A program made the position numbers and the translations under genes. A stretch of 7,146 nt of DNA from DASQVO01 sp035640715 (GTDB taxonomy: Bacteria > Actinomycetota > Actinomycetes > Streptosporangiales > Streptosporangiaceae): positions 1 to 7,146 of the forward strand of contig DASQVO010000004.1 in the NCBI GenBank assembly GCA_035640715.1, written 5' to 3'. Of the stretch, positions 1 through 6,635 are shown one piece after another. The notes under the pieces were generated by a model. It ran no database searches, was not told the DNA's origin, and was given only the letters and a program-made list of their open reading frames with translations. Positions within the stretch are counted from its first letter, which is position 1; the number at the start of each line of letters is the position of its first letter.

Positions 1-4
1 GCGC

Positions 5-532
5 TCATGGCTGCGGCCGGTCAGATGGCCCGGGTGCCTGGCGCCGGGCGTCGCGGAAGACCAGCCAGCGCATGGCGACGTACATGTACACGGCCTCGCA
101 GACGGCCGCGAGGATCCGGGAGAGCCGGTAGTCGACGCCGAGGGTGGCCAGGCCGGCGCCTACGCCGAGGATCCAGGCGAGGTAGTTGACGGTGGCGACT
201 CCGGCGTACACGGCGACCTGCGGCCCGACCGGGCCGTGGGAGCGGAAGTTGAGAGCGCGGTTGAGCAGGTAGCTCAGCCCGGAAGCGGCCCCGTAGGACA
301 GGGTGATGCTCACCGGCACCGGCCAGTGCAGCCCGCCGTGAAAAGCGGTCAGAAGCGCAAGGTCTATGGCGAAGGTGCAGGAGTTGATGATGGCGAACCC
401 GAGCATGTTCGGGGCGATGATGCGGGCCAGGCCGAACGGGAGCCTGCGCACGATCGCGGCCATCACGGTCATGAACCGGTCTGATCGGTCAGTCCTCTTC
501 TTCTCCGTGCGCACCAGCCGCGTCAACGACAT
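5..532 (-). CDS. GtrA-family small integral membrane protein
   Basis: GtrA-family proteins are small four-helix membrane proteins, thought to move or help flip polyprenyl-linked sugars for surface polysaccharide or wall glycan modification. From the ATG at 532 the protein is 175 aa. Four hydrophobic stretches lie at about residues 43-63, 72-90, 104-127 and 137-159. Two family hallmarks are visible: NRALNF after the second helix, and the closing MRWLVFRD after the fourth. The N-terminal 40 residues are basic and polar, with no signal peptide. The start is uncertain: a GTG at 601 would give 198 aa and an ATG at 472 would give 155 aa, and none has a convincing ribosome binding site. The ATG at 532 is a compromise; 472 fits the usual family length as well. 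The TGA at 7-5 overlaps an ATG at 8-6 (ATGA), so a translationally coupled gene may begin at the left edge. The sugar carrier is unknown. Confidence 0.82.
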   Translation of the reverse strand: MSLTRLVRTEKKRTDRSDRFMTVMAAIVRRLPFGLARIIAPNMLGFAIINSCTFAIDLALLTAFHGGLHWPVPVSITLSYGAASGLSYLLNRALNFRSHGPVGPQVAVYAGVATVNYLAWILGVGAGLATLGVDYRLSRILAAVCEAVYMYVAMRWLVFRDARRQAPGPSDRPQP

Positions 533-600
533 GGACCCGAGTGTCCCAACCTTGTGCGAACAGCAGTCGACGTGCCGTCGCCGAACCAGCCAACAAACCA

Positions 601-624
601 CGGCGGCCAGGCCCGGCGGCCAGG
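601..624. repeat. 11-bp direct repeat CGGCGGCCAGG, two copies
   Basis: CGGCGGCCAGG occurs at 601-611 and again at 614-624, a 13-base period, in the gap between the GtrA gene and the acyl-CoA ligase gene. In such GC-rich DNA this may be chance or a small tandem duplication. No function is implied. Confidence 0.5.
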
Positions 625-652
625 GGCAGCCAGCCCGGTAAGCCGAGCGGGA

Positions 653-681
653 GGCGGCCTAGGGCTGCCAATGGAGCCGCC
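653..681 (-). terminator. possible weak hairpin downstream of the acyl-CoA ligase gene
   Basis: GGCGGC (653-658) and GCCGCC (676-681) can pair as a six-base all-G/C stem with a 17-base loop. The hairpin lies about 50 bases past the ligase stop codon on the minus strand. There is no U-tract and the loop is long, so this is only a possibility. The ligase could instead read through into the GtrA gene. Confidence 0.2.
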
Positions 682-733
682 GGAAGCGCTGGTAGTGCTC
701 CTCGCTGGATCGCTGGGCTCGCATCACCCGCGC

Positions 734-2305
734 CTACTGACGGACGAGATTCGGGGCACCGGAGCGCAGCACGTATTTCTGGATCTTCCCGGTCGCTGTC
801 TTCGGCAGCTCGCCGACGAAGGTGACCCCGTGCGGGGCCTTGAAATGCGCCAGCCGGTCCCTGGTGAAGCTGATCAGCTCCTGCCCGCTGACCTCCGCGC
901 CGTCACGCAGCACCACGAACGCGTGCGGTGCCTCGCCCCACTTCTCGTGCGGGAGCCCGACGATCGCGGCCTCCGCGACGGCCGGGTGACGCAGCAGCAC
1001 GCCTTCCACCTCCACCGAGGAGATGTTCTCGCCGCCGCTGATGATCACGTCCTTGATCCGGTCGCGGATCTCGGCGTACCCGTCGGGATGCACGACGGCG
1101 GCGTCACCGGTGTGGAACCAGCCGTCGCCCATGACCCGCTCGGTCGCCTCCGGGTCCTGGTAGTAGCCGTTCATGACGACGTTCCCGCGGACCACGATCT
1201 CGCCGATCGTCTGGCCATCGGCGGGCACCTCGGTGCCGTCCGGCGCGACGACCCGCAGCTCACCGGAGGTGAGCAGCTCGACACCCTGCCGCGCCTTCAC
1301 GATCGCCCGGTCGGCCGGGCTCATTTCCTCGTGCTCGGGCAATGGCGCGCAGACAGTGATGAACGGCGTCGTCTCGGTCAGCCCGTAGACGTGCGTCACC
1401 TCCCAGCCGAAGTCCTTCTCCAGCCGCTCGATGGTGGCGGCGGCCGGCGGTGCGCCGGCCGTCACGACGTGCACCCCGCCGGGCACCTCCCCACGCACCT
1501 CACCGGATGCGTTGGCCAGCGAGATCAGCACCGTGGGCGCGGCGCACAGCCAGCTCACCTGCTCCTCACGGATCAACCGGAACACTTCGGCTGGGTCCAC
1601 CTTCGGCAGGCAGATGTGCACGCCGCCCGCGGCGGTAACAGTCCAGGTGTAGGTCCAGCCGTTGGCGTGGAACATGGGCAGCGTCCACAGGTAGCGTTCG
1701 CTCACGCCGATCGGCAGGTGCAGCAGGGTGCCGATGGTGTTCATCGCCGCGTTGCGATGGGTGATCATGACACCTTTGGGCCGGGCGGTGGTCCCGCTGG
1801 TGTAGTTGATCGTGAGCAGGTCACGCTCATCGATCTGGCGCCGGGCCGGCTCCGGCGCCGTGGCGGCCACGGCCGCCTCGTAATCCACCCAGCCGTCGCG
1901 CGCTCCGCCGAAGGCCACGAAGTGCCGCACCTGCGGCAACTGGTCCCGGATCCCGTCCAGGGCGTCCAGGTAATCGCCGTGCGCGCACACCACCGATGAG
2001 CCTGAGTGGTTCACGATGTAGGCGAAGTCGTCCGGGGTGAGCCGGTAGTTGACCGGCACCAGCACCGCCCCGATCTGCGGCACGGCGTAGAACGCCTCCA
2101 GTTGCGCGTGCGTGTTCGGCGCGATCGTGGCCACCCGGTCCCCGGGCGCCACGTCCATCGCCTGCAGCGCGGCCGACCACCGGTCGCAGCGGTCGAAGAA
2201 CTGCTCGTAGGTGAACCGCAGGTCACCGTCCACGACGCCGGCACGATGGCCGTGCAGGCGGCGGGTACGGCGGGCGAACTCCAGCGGAGTGAGCGGGACT
2301 TCCAT
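734..2305 (-). CDS. acyl-CoA synthetase (AMP-forming, adenylating superfamily)
   Basis: This enzyme activates a carboxylic acid with ATP to an acyl-adenylate and transfers the acyl group to coenzyme A; it is probably cytoplasmic. From the ATG at 2305 it is 523 aa, a normal family length. Motifs in order: P-loop-like YTSGTTARPKG (168-178), MFHANGW (about 211-217), YGLTET (307-312), the ATP-ribose Asp in WFHTGD (401), the hinge region DRIKD (about 415-419) followed by SGGENISS, and C-terminal PKTATGKIQ with catalytic Lys507. The HANGW segment is common in medium-chain and DmdB/AlkK-like ligases, but the substrate cannot be read from sequence. The frame stays open to 2482, but the extra 59 residues look non-coding, whereas MEVPLTPLEFARR matches a usual family N-terminus. 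No Shine-Dalgarno sequence precedes 2305 (CTTAATCCCC-ATG), so initiation may be leaderless or weak. It is divergent from the enolpyruvyltransferase, and codon use is ordinary high-GC. Confidence 0.93.
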   Translation of the reverse strand: MEVPLTPLEFARRTRRLHGHRAGVVDGDLRFTYEQFFDRCDRWSAALQAMDVAPGDRVATIAPNTHAQLEAFYAVPQIGAVLVPVNYRLTPDDFAYIVNHSGSSVVCAHGDYLDALDGIRDQLPQVRHFVAFGGARDGWVDYEAAVAATAPEPARRQIDERDLLTINYTSGTTARPKGVMITHRNAAMNTIGTLLHLPIGVSERYLWTLPMFHANGWTYTWTVTAAGGVHICLPKVDPAEVFRLIREEQVSWLCAAPTVLISLANASGEVRGEVPGGVHVVTAGAPPAAATIERLEKDFGWEVTHVYGLTETTPFITVCAPLPEHEEMSPADRAIVKARQGVELLTSGELRVVAPDGTEVPADGQTIGEIVVRGNVVMNGYYQDPEATERVMGDGWFHTGDAAVVHPDGYAEIRDRIKDVIISGGENISSVEVEGVLLRHPAVAEAAIVGLPHEKWGEAPHAFVVLRDGAEVSGQELISFTRDRLAHFKAPHGVTFVGELPKTATGKIQKYVLRSGAPNLVRQ

Positions 2306-2782
2306 GGGGATTAAGCATCGCACCGTCTGACTGCGGTGGCCAGACCTGCGCGCCGGTGCCGTTGCAGATGTAAAGGTCGACAAGTGCAGGCTGGGGCGGA
2401 CCCGGGAGGCCGCGGCCGCATACGACGAGACCATCACCCGCACCGGCAACGCAGCGTTGACAGAGCGTCGATCAAACACCAATCAGCCGATGATTTCCTG
2501 TGAAACGCATGTCGGAAGCGGCTTTGCCCGCTTTTCCATAACGATTTAGTTGAACGATTGCTAGATGGGGTAAATCGTTGTTAGCGATGCGCGTGATCAC
2601 TGGCATAGGTCCTTTAAGTCTCCGCGATAATTCCCTGCAAACGCGCCGCGAGTTCATCATCGGCTCAGGCAGGGCCGATTTCGCGTCTGCGCGTGCCCGG
2701 TGCTCCGGGGTCGGCGTGATGTGAGAGTCCGGTCTGTTCCATGCCCGGCGTGCCCGCTTATATCCATGGAGTAGTAAGTCAC
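2306..2782. other. divergent intergenic region, AT-rich in its right half
   Basis: This 477-base gap separates the divergent acyl-CoA ligase and enolpyruvyltransferase starts and must hold both promoters. Its left part (to about 2460) is GC-rich; about 2475-2640 is clearly AT-richer than the rest of the window. A perfect TTGACA lies at 2457-2462 (plus strand) but lacks a good -10 at 17-18 bases. GATAAT at 2626-2631 could be a -10, but without a good -35. The AACGATT motif cluster is listed separately. Open frames here, such as a 62-residue minus-strand one at 2472-2660, resemble no family I know and have no convincing ribosome site, so I do not call a gene. No tRNA-like or riboswitch structure was recognised. 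Confidence 0.6.
2540..2579. promoter_or_regulatory. candidate operator: three AACGATT copies (two direct, one inverted)
   Basis: AACGATT occurs at 2540-2546 and 2553-2559 on the plus strand, and inverted (AATCGTT) at 2573-2579. The outer copies extend to a perfect nine-base inverted pair, AACGATTTA (2540-2548) and TAAATCGTT (2571-2579), with a 22-base spacer. TTGAAC at 2550-2555 lies between them. The arrangement suggests a regulator binding site about 200 bases upstream of the enolpyruvyltransferase start and 235 bases upstream of the acyl-CoA ligase start. No regulator gene is in the window, so its identity is unknown. An RNA hairpin is possible but weak. Confidence 0.35.
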
Positions 2783-4123
2783 ATGCACCTTCTTGTCAAA
2801 GGGATTCAGCATCGGGTTACCGGTGAAGTTCATGTCCCGAATTCCAAATATCACGCACATCGTGCGTTGATTCTTGCGTCGCTCGCGGATGGCGTGAGTC
2901 GTGTCCACGGATTGTCCGATGCCCGGCATGTCCAGTACACGGTCCAGTTGTTGCGTGGTCTGGGCGTGGAGGTTATGAGAGAGGGTAATGTTTTCGTGGT
3001 ACGCGGTCTCGGCGGGCGGTACAAGCCGCGCCGCGCGGCCGTCTCCGCCGGCAGTTCGGGCACCACGCTGTACTTCATGATCGGCCTGGCCTCGCTGTCG
3101 GACCGCGCCGTATCGGTGACCGGGCAGAAGTACTTCAGGCGCCGTCCCGTGGGCCCGTTGCTGCGCGCGCTCGAACAGATGGGTGTCCGGCTGGAGTCAG
3201 CGGACGACTGCCCGCCCATCCACGTGCAAGGCCGCAGGCCCACCGGCGGTCACGTCACGATCGCGGGCACCCTGTCCCAGTGGATCTCGGGCTTGATCCT
3301 GCTTGCGCCGTTCGCGACGGGACACACCACTATCGAGGTGGAGGGCGAGCTCAACGAACGCACGTACCTGGAGTTGACCGTCGCGATGATGCGGGACTTC
3401 GGCCTCAAGGTGACCGTCTCCGAGGATTGGCGGCGCTTCGACATCGAGCCCGGCCAGCAGGCGCACGCCGTCGAGCTGACGCTGCCGCCGGACATTGGCT
3501 CGGCCGCATTCGGCATCGCAGCCTCCGCGTTGCATCCCTCTGACGTGCTGCTGCGGGGCATAACAACGCTGGACGGCGGCCCGGCCGACCACCCGGAATT
3601 CGACTTCCTCCACATTGCGCGCTCCATGGGAGTGCCGATGGAACTGGACGAGGAGGCCGGCGGCCTGCGCATCCAGCAGGACACACCACAGCTGAAGGCG
3701 ATCGATATCGACTGTCGCGACACGCCGGACATGCTGCCGATCCTGTCCACGCTCGGCACGTTCGCCTACGGCGAGTCGGTGTTCCGCAACATCGCGCACA
3801 CTCGGCTCAAGGAGTCCGACCGCGCTGCGGCGATGCTCCAGCTCAACGCCATGGGCGGTGACCTGGAGTTGTCGGCCGATACACTGCGAGTGCGCGGCGT
3901 AGGCTCCCTAGCCGGCACAAGGCTTTCGTCTTTCAACGACCACCGTGTCCTGATGTCGCTCGCTGTAGCGTCGTCGCGGGCGCAGGGCCACTCGACGCTC
4001 ACATACCCGAACGCGTACCGTATCTCGTATCCAATGTTCCTCGACGCGATGAACGCCCTCGGTCTGCCGATGTCGGTGGAGGAGGGCCCGGCAGGCTCCG
4101 CCAGGGACGGAACCCGGATGTGA
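2783..4123 (+). CDS. EPSP-synthase-like enolpyruvyltransferase with altered substrate pocket
   Basis: This is a member of the EPSP synthase/MurA superfamily, which transfers the enolpyruvyl group of PEP to a hydroxyl. From the ATG at 2783 it is 446 aa, normal for AroA, and GGAG sits at 2768-2771. An ATG at 2741 adds 14 unlikely residues. Residues matching E. coli AroA catalytic and PEP-site positions are kept: Lys22, Arg27, Gly93-Thr94, Arg121, Ser165-Gln166, Asp316, Lys343-Glu344, Arg347 and His387-Arg388. Shikimate-3-phosphate contacts differ: the usual GSKS loop reads NSKYHAHR (Tyr23 for Ser23), the NAGTAMR loop reads SSGTTLY (Tyr97 for Arg), and the C-terminal Lys411 position is not Lys (RISYP). 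I infer a specialised enolpyruvyltransferase, perhaps like NikO/PolA (UMP acceptor), although a divergent AroA is possible. It stands alone, convergent with a sugar kinase. The first 40 codons are unusually rich in A/T-ending codons. Confidence 0.87.
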   Translation: MHLLVKGIQHRVTGEVHVPNSKYHAHRALILASLADGVSRVHGLSDARHVQYTVQLLRGLGVEVMREGNVFVVRGLGGRYKPRRAAVSAGSSGTTLYFMIGLASLSDRAVSVTGQKYFRRRPVGPLLRALEQMGVRLESADDCPPIHVQGRRPTGGHVTIAGTLSQWISGLILLAPFATGHTTIEVEGELNERTYLELTVAMMRDFGLKVTVSEDWRRFDIEPGQQAHAVELTLPPDIGSAAFGIAASALHPSDVLLRGITTLDGGPADHPEFDFLHIARSMGVPMELDEEAGGLRIQQDTPQLKAIDIDCRDTPDMLPILSTLGTFAYGESVFRNIAHTRLKESDRAAAMLQLNAMGGDLELSADTLRVRGVGSLAGTRLSSFNDHRVLMSLAVASSRAQGHSTLTYPNAYRISYPMFLDAMNALGLPMSVEEGPAGSARDGTRM

Positions 4124-4128
4124 CGCAC

Positions 4129-4161
4129 CGGGCGGGCAACCAGGTCATAGACGCTCGCCCG
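4129..4161 (+). terminator. probable hairpin terminator after the enolpyruvyltransferase gene
   Basis: Five bases after the stop codon, CGGGCGGGC (4129-4137) can pair with GCTCGCCCG (4153-4161). This is a nine-base stem with one G-U pair and a 15-base loop. No U-tract follows directly, as is common for actinomycete terminators; a CCCTTTT stretch occurs about 40 bases later (from 4199). Its position between two convergent genes suits a terminator that could work in both directions. Confidence 0.5.
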
Positions 4162-4240
4162 GCCGGCGCCGAATGCCGACGAAATCCCAGTTGACTGGCC
4201 CTTTTCTGACGGCCTCCCTCCGAGCCAATGGGTGGCCCCG

Positions 4241-5737
4241 TCACGGCGCGGTCGCCCGCCACTGGTCGAGAGTGGCGTGGATAGGCTTGAGGGCCTGGTA
4301 AGCGCCGCGGTACGCATCGTATAGGCCCCTGTATCTGGCGGCGCGGTGCGGGTCGGGCTCGAAAACTTGGTCGATGTGGACAGCATCGGCAGTGGCATCA
4401 GCGAGCGTAGGAAAGACGCCACTGCCAACAGCGCCGAGCAGTGCGGCGCCCAGAACGGCGCTGTCCCGAACGCGAAGCCGGTTGAGTGATCGTCCGACAA
4501 CATCGGCGCGTATCTGCGACCATAGGTCGCTCTGGGCGCCGCCTCCGGATAGCGCGACGCTGGTGACAGGCACGCCGGCGGCCCGTTCAACCGCCTCGAA
4601 CAGCTCCCGGTCGGAGAACGCGACACCTTCCAGGACAGCGCGTGCGAGGTCAGCAGAAGTAGTGTCGCTGCTGACGCCGAGGAACGACGCGCGAACGAGC
4701 GGGTCCCACAGGGGAGCGCGTTCACCGAGTAGATGCGGGGCAAACACGACACCGCCGGCTCCGGGCGGCGCGGTAGCTGCCTCTGCAAGGACATCGTCGA
4801 AGGTGGTGCCGCGCGTCTCGACCCACCAGCGCAATGCATCTCCCCCGGCCTGGGTCGGACCGGCGTGAACGATCAGGCCATCGTACGGCGGGAACGTTAT
4901 GACGCCAACGGTTGGATGAGTACGGTCGGAGACGATCGCGGCGATCTCGCTGGTGCCGGCAACCAGGATGGCGTCACCGGGTGTTACGGCGGCTGACCCG
5001 TGCAGGTTACCCCAGGCATCCATCGTGCCGACGACGACAGGAACGCCCGCACTGAGACCAGTCGCGGCGGCAGCGGCAGGAGCGACACGGCCGACGGTGG
5101 CATCAGGGCGGGCCAGTGGCGGAAGCCGGTGCAGCGTACCCGGCAGAAGCTCATCAATTACAGGCAGGTAGTGCATGCCTGTCGGATCGACGAGTCCGAT
5201 TGAGCTGGGTGCGTCGGTGGCAACAGTGCCGGTCAGGCGACTTATGACGTAATCCTTGGGAGAGACGACCCAGGCGGTAGTGTCCCAGGCTGCTTGATTG
5301 TTATACGCAAGCCATGCCGCACGAGAAACAAGGTATGACGAGTCAATTGTGAATGGGCTGCCCCAGATGCGCTGACGTACATTCGGGTCGAACCGCTGGT
5401 TCAAGCTGCAGGCTATTGCGGCGCATCGTTGGTCCTGCCAGACGATCGCCGGCGCGACTGGCCGCAGGTGCCGGTCGATGAACGCATGCGTATTCACTTG
5501 GCTGACGACGCCAACGGCCCGGACAGTGACGAGCCGGACTATCTGGCTGATCTGGCGTAGAGCCGCCTCCGTGGCATGCCACCAGTCGCTGGGGTCCTGC
5601 TCCGCCCATCCCGGGCGAGGTCGACGTATCGCGTAGCGGACCAACGCGGAGGCCAACTGTTTCCCGCTCTCGTCGAATACGGCGGCCTTGGTCGTGGTCG
5701 TACCTATGTCGATACCGACGAGGACCGGGCTACCCAT
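4241..5737 (-). CDS. FGGY-family carbohydrate kinase (xylulokinase-like)
   Basis: This kinase transfers the ATP gamma-phosphate to a sugar or sugar-alcohol hydroxyl in the cytoplasm. At 498 aa it has the full two-domain FGGY length. N-terminal domain: phosphate-1 motif DIGTTTTK (10-17), WAEQDPSDWW (44-53) and IVWQDQR (98-104). Asp240 in GTMDAWGN is the likely catalytic base. C-terminal domain: phosphate-2 GTSEI (261-265), GERAPLWDP (338-346), and the adenine-side signature SGGGAQSDLWSQIRADV (397-413). Layout and the EQDP segment resemble xylulokinase (XylB). However, the xylulose-contacting QMHG segment after the second strand reads SQVNTH (79-84), so the substrate may be another ketose or polyol. 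The ATG at 5737 begins the protein just before the first strand; only a weak AGG precedes it. Rare codons (ATA at Ile11, 37, 66 and 165; CTA at Leu60; CGA at Arg39) set it apart from flanking genes. No sugar transporter or isomerase is nearby. Confidence 0.92.
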   Translation of the reverse strand: MGSPVLVGIDIGTTTTKAAVFDESGKQLASALVRYAIRRPRPGWAEQDPSDWWHATEAALRQISQIVRLVTVRAVGVVSQVNTHAFIDRHLRPVAPAIVWQDQRCAAIACSLNQRFDPNVRQRIWGSPFTIDSSYLVSRAAWLAYNNQAAWDTTAWVVSPKDYVISRLTGTVATDAPSSIGLVDPTGMHYLPVIDELLPGTLHRLPPLARPDATVGRVAPAAAAATGLSAGVPVVVGTMDAWGNLHGSAAVTPGDAILVAGTSEIAAIVSDRTHPTVGVITFPPYDGLIVHAGPTQAGGDALRWWVETRGTTFDDVLAEAATAPPGAGGVVFAPHLLGERAPLWDPLVRASFLGVSSDTTSADLARAVLEGVAFSDRELFEAVERAAGVPVTSVALSGGGAQSDLWSQIRADVVGRSLNRLRVRDSAVLGAALLGAVGSGVFPTLADATADAVHIDQVFEPDPHRAARYRGLYDAYRGAYQALKPIHATLDQWRATAP

Positions 5738-5753
5738 CGAGGCCTGCTCGCAG

Positions 5754-5818
5754 TTCGCGAAACAATCGATGCAGGATCATTGCGGAAGACCTTGCTGCCT
5801 TGTCATCATCTCTGAGAT
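5754..5818. promoter_or_regulatory. candidate control region of the sugar kinase, two short palindromes
   Basis: The 223-base gap upstream of the kinase (5738-5960) holds an eight-base perfect palindrome TTCGCGAA at 5754-5761, 17 bases before the start. It also holds an 11-base odd palindrome ATCTC-T-GAGAT at 5808-5818. Sugar kinase genes are often under a LacI-, DeoR- or GntR-type repressor, and these could be operators. No regulator gene is present and no clear -35/-10 pair was found, so this is tentative. Confidence 0.25.
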
Positions 5819-5924
5819 CAGTCCTGCCCTGGAGCAACTTCGGGGCTCTGCCCGCCGAGGATCGTGCATTGCTGGCTGGCCGGTGCCCCAGCCTAGCTGA
5901 GTATTTAGCGCAAGGGCCTGATTC

Positions 5925-5939
5925 CGCGCGACCCGCGCG
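5925..5939 (-). terminator. possible hairpin terminator after tenA
   Basis: CGCGCG-ACC-CGCGCG (5925-5939) can form a tight six-base-pair stem with a three-base loop, 21 bases past the tenA stop codon on the minus strand. There is no U-tract. It would separate tenA from the downstream sugar kinase gene, in keeping with the 223-base gap between them. Confidence 0.35.
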
Positions 5940-5960
5940 TTGTGCACCCCCGCCTGGTCA

Positions 5961-6635
5961 TCAGGGAAACGCGGGCCAGGTTTCCTTGCGGTAGCCCATG
6001 TCCCAGAACATCCATTCGTAGCGGCTGGTCGCGCGGAAGTGCCGGTGCACCCGCGCGCGTTCGTCCGGTCCGAGGGCGGGGCCCAGCCGGTCGGTGACGG
6101 ACAGCACCTCACGGACGACGTCGCCGAATTCCTCGCCGCTGTAGGTGTCGATCCAGCGCTGGTAGCGCGGGTCGGGTGAGCCGCGGCGCAGCAGTTCCTT
6201 GCCGGCCTCCCAGTAGATCCAGTAGCAGGGCAGTACTACGCCGACTCCCTCGGCGTAGGATCCGCCGCGGGCGGTGGCCAGGAGGTAGCTGGTGTAGGCC
6301 AGGGTGGTGGGGGCGGGTTCGGCGGCCGCGGCGGACTCCGGGTCGATGCCCAGCTCGGGCAGGAGTGAGCGGTGCAGTTCCTGCTCGACGGTGACCACGC
6401 TGGCGGCGTGCCGGGCGAACATCTCGGTTCCGCTGGCATCCGGGGCCAGGCTGGCTACCGCCGCCAGCGCCCGGGAGTAGTCGCGCAGGTACAGCGAATC
6501 CTGGATGACGTAGCAGGCGAACGCGTCCTGCGGCAGGCTGCCGTCGGTCAGCCCGAGCAGGAACGGGTGCGCCAGGATGGCGCGGTAGATGCCGGTGATG
6601 CCCTGCCACAGCTCGCCGGTGAAGCTGTCACTCAT
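5961..6635 (-). CDS. tenA: TenA family aminopyrimidine aminohydrolase (thiaminase II)
   Basis: TenA hydrolyses aminopyrimidine breakdown products of thiamine (and thiamine itself) to give hydroxymethylpyrimidine for thiamine salvage; it is a cytoplasmic all-helical enzyme. The protein is 224 aa, typical length. Every active-site residue of Bacillus subtilis TenA is found at a constant offset of two: Asp46, Tyr49, Tyr53, nucleophile Cys137 (in LPCYWIYWE), Tyr141, Tyr165 and Glu207 (in YEWMFWDMGY). This places it in the Cys-containing TenA class. The ATG at 6635 has AGGGAG at 6648-6643, seven bases upstream, and begins MSDSFTGELW as expected. The open frame reaches 6938, but the extension has no family character. 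No other thiamine gene is in the window, and I see no TPP riboswitch (no CUGAGA-type core) upstream. It is divergent from the YCII gene. Confidence 0.95.
   Translation of the reverse strand: MSDSFTGELWQGITGIYRAILAHPFLLGLTDGSLPQDAFACYVIQDSLYLRDYSRALAAVASLAPDASGTEMFARHAASVVTVEQELHRSLLPELGIDPESAAAAEPAPTTLAYTSYLLATARGGSYAEGVGVVLPCYWIYWEAGKELLRRGSPDPRYQRWIDTYSGEEFGDVVREVLSVTDRLGPALGPDERARVHRHFRATSRYEWMFWDMGYRKETWPAFP

Noticed and set aside
554..1999. A 481-codon plus-strand open frame antisense to the acyl-CoA ligase
   Set aside because: The translation is rich in His, Asp, Arg and Gly and has no family character. It mirrors a gene with clear motifs and exists because high-GC antisense frames rarely meet stops.
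2457..2486. Perfect TTGACA as a housekeeping promoter
   Set aside because: At 16-18 base spacing the downstream hexamers (such as CAATCA) do not resemble a -10, so I mention it only within the intergenic entry.
2472..2929. Two short minus-strand open frames (62 and 90 codons) in and near the divergent intergenic region
   Set aside because: No convincing ribosome site and no family resemblance; the second largely overlaps the enolpyruvyltransferase start in antisense.
3197..3799. A 200-codon minus-strand open frame inside the enolpyruvyltransferase gene
   Set aside because: A shadow frame rich in Arg, Val and His with no recognisable domain; the sense strand encodes conserved catalytic motifs.
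2783..4123. Assignment as MurA (UDP-GlcNAc enolpyruvyltransferase)
   Set aside because: The Lys/Glu/Asp/His layout (TPD, KESDR, NDHR) follows EPSP synthase, and the MurA cysteine loop is not seen.
3766..4839. A 357-codon minus-strand open frame spanning the 3' ends of the enolpyruvyltransferase and the kinase
   Set aside because: It is antisense to one solid gene and out of frame with another, and its composition is low-complexity Ser/Arg/Pro with no motif.
4374..4868. A 164-codon plus-strand open frame antisense to the kinase
   Set aside because: Its Ser/Thr/Arg/Pro-rich translation has no motif and lies wholly within the kinase gene.
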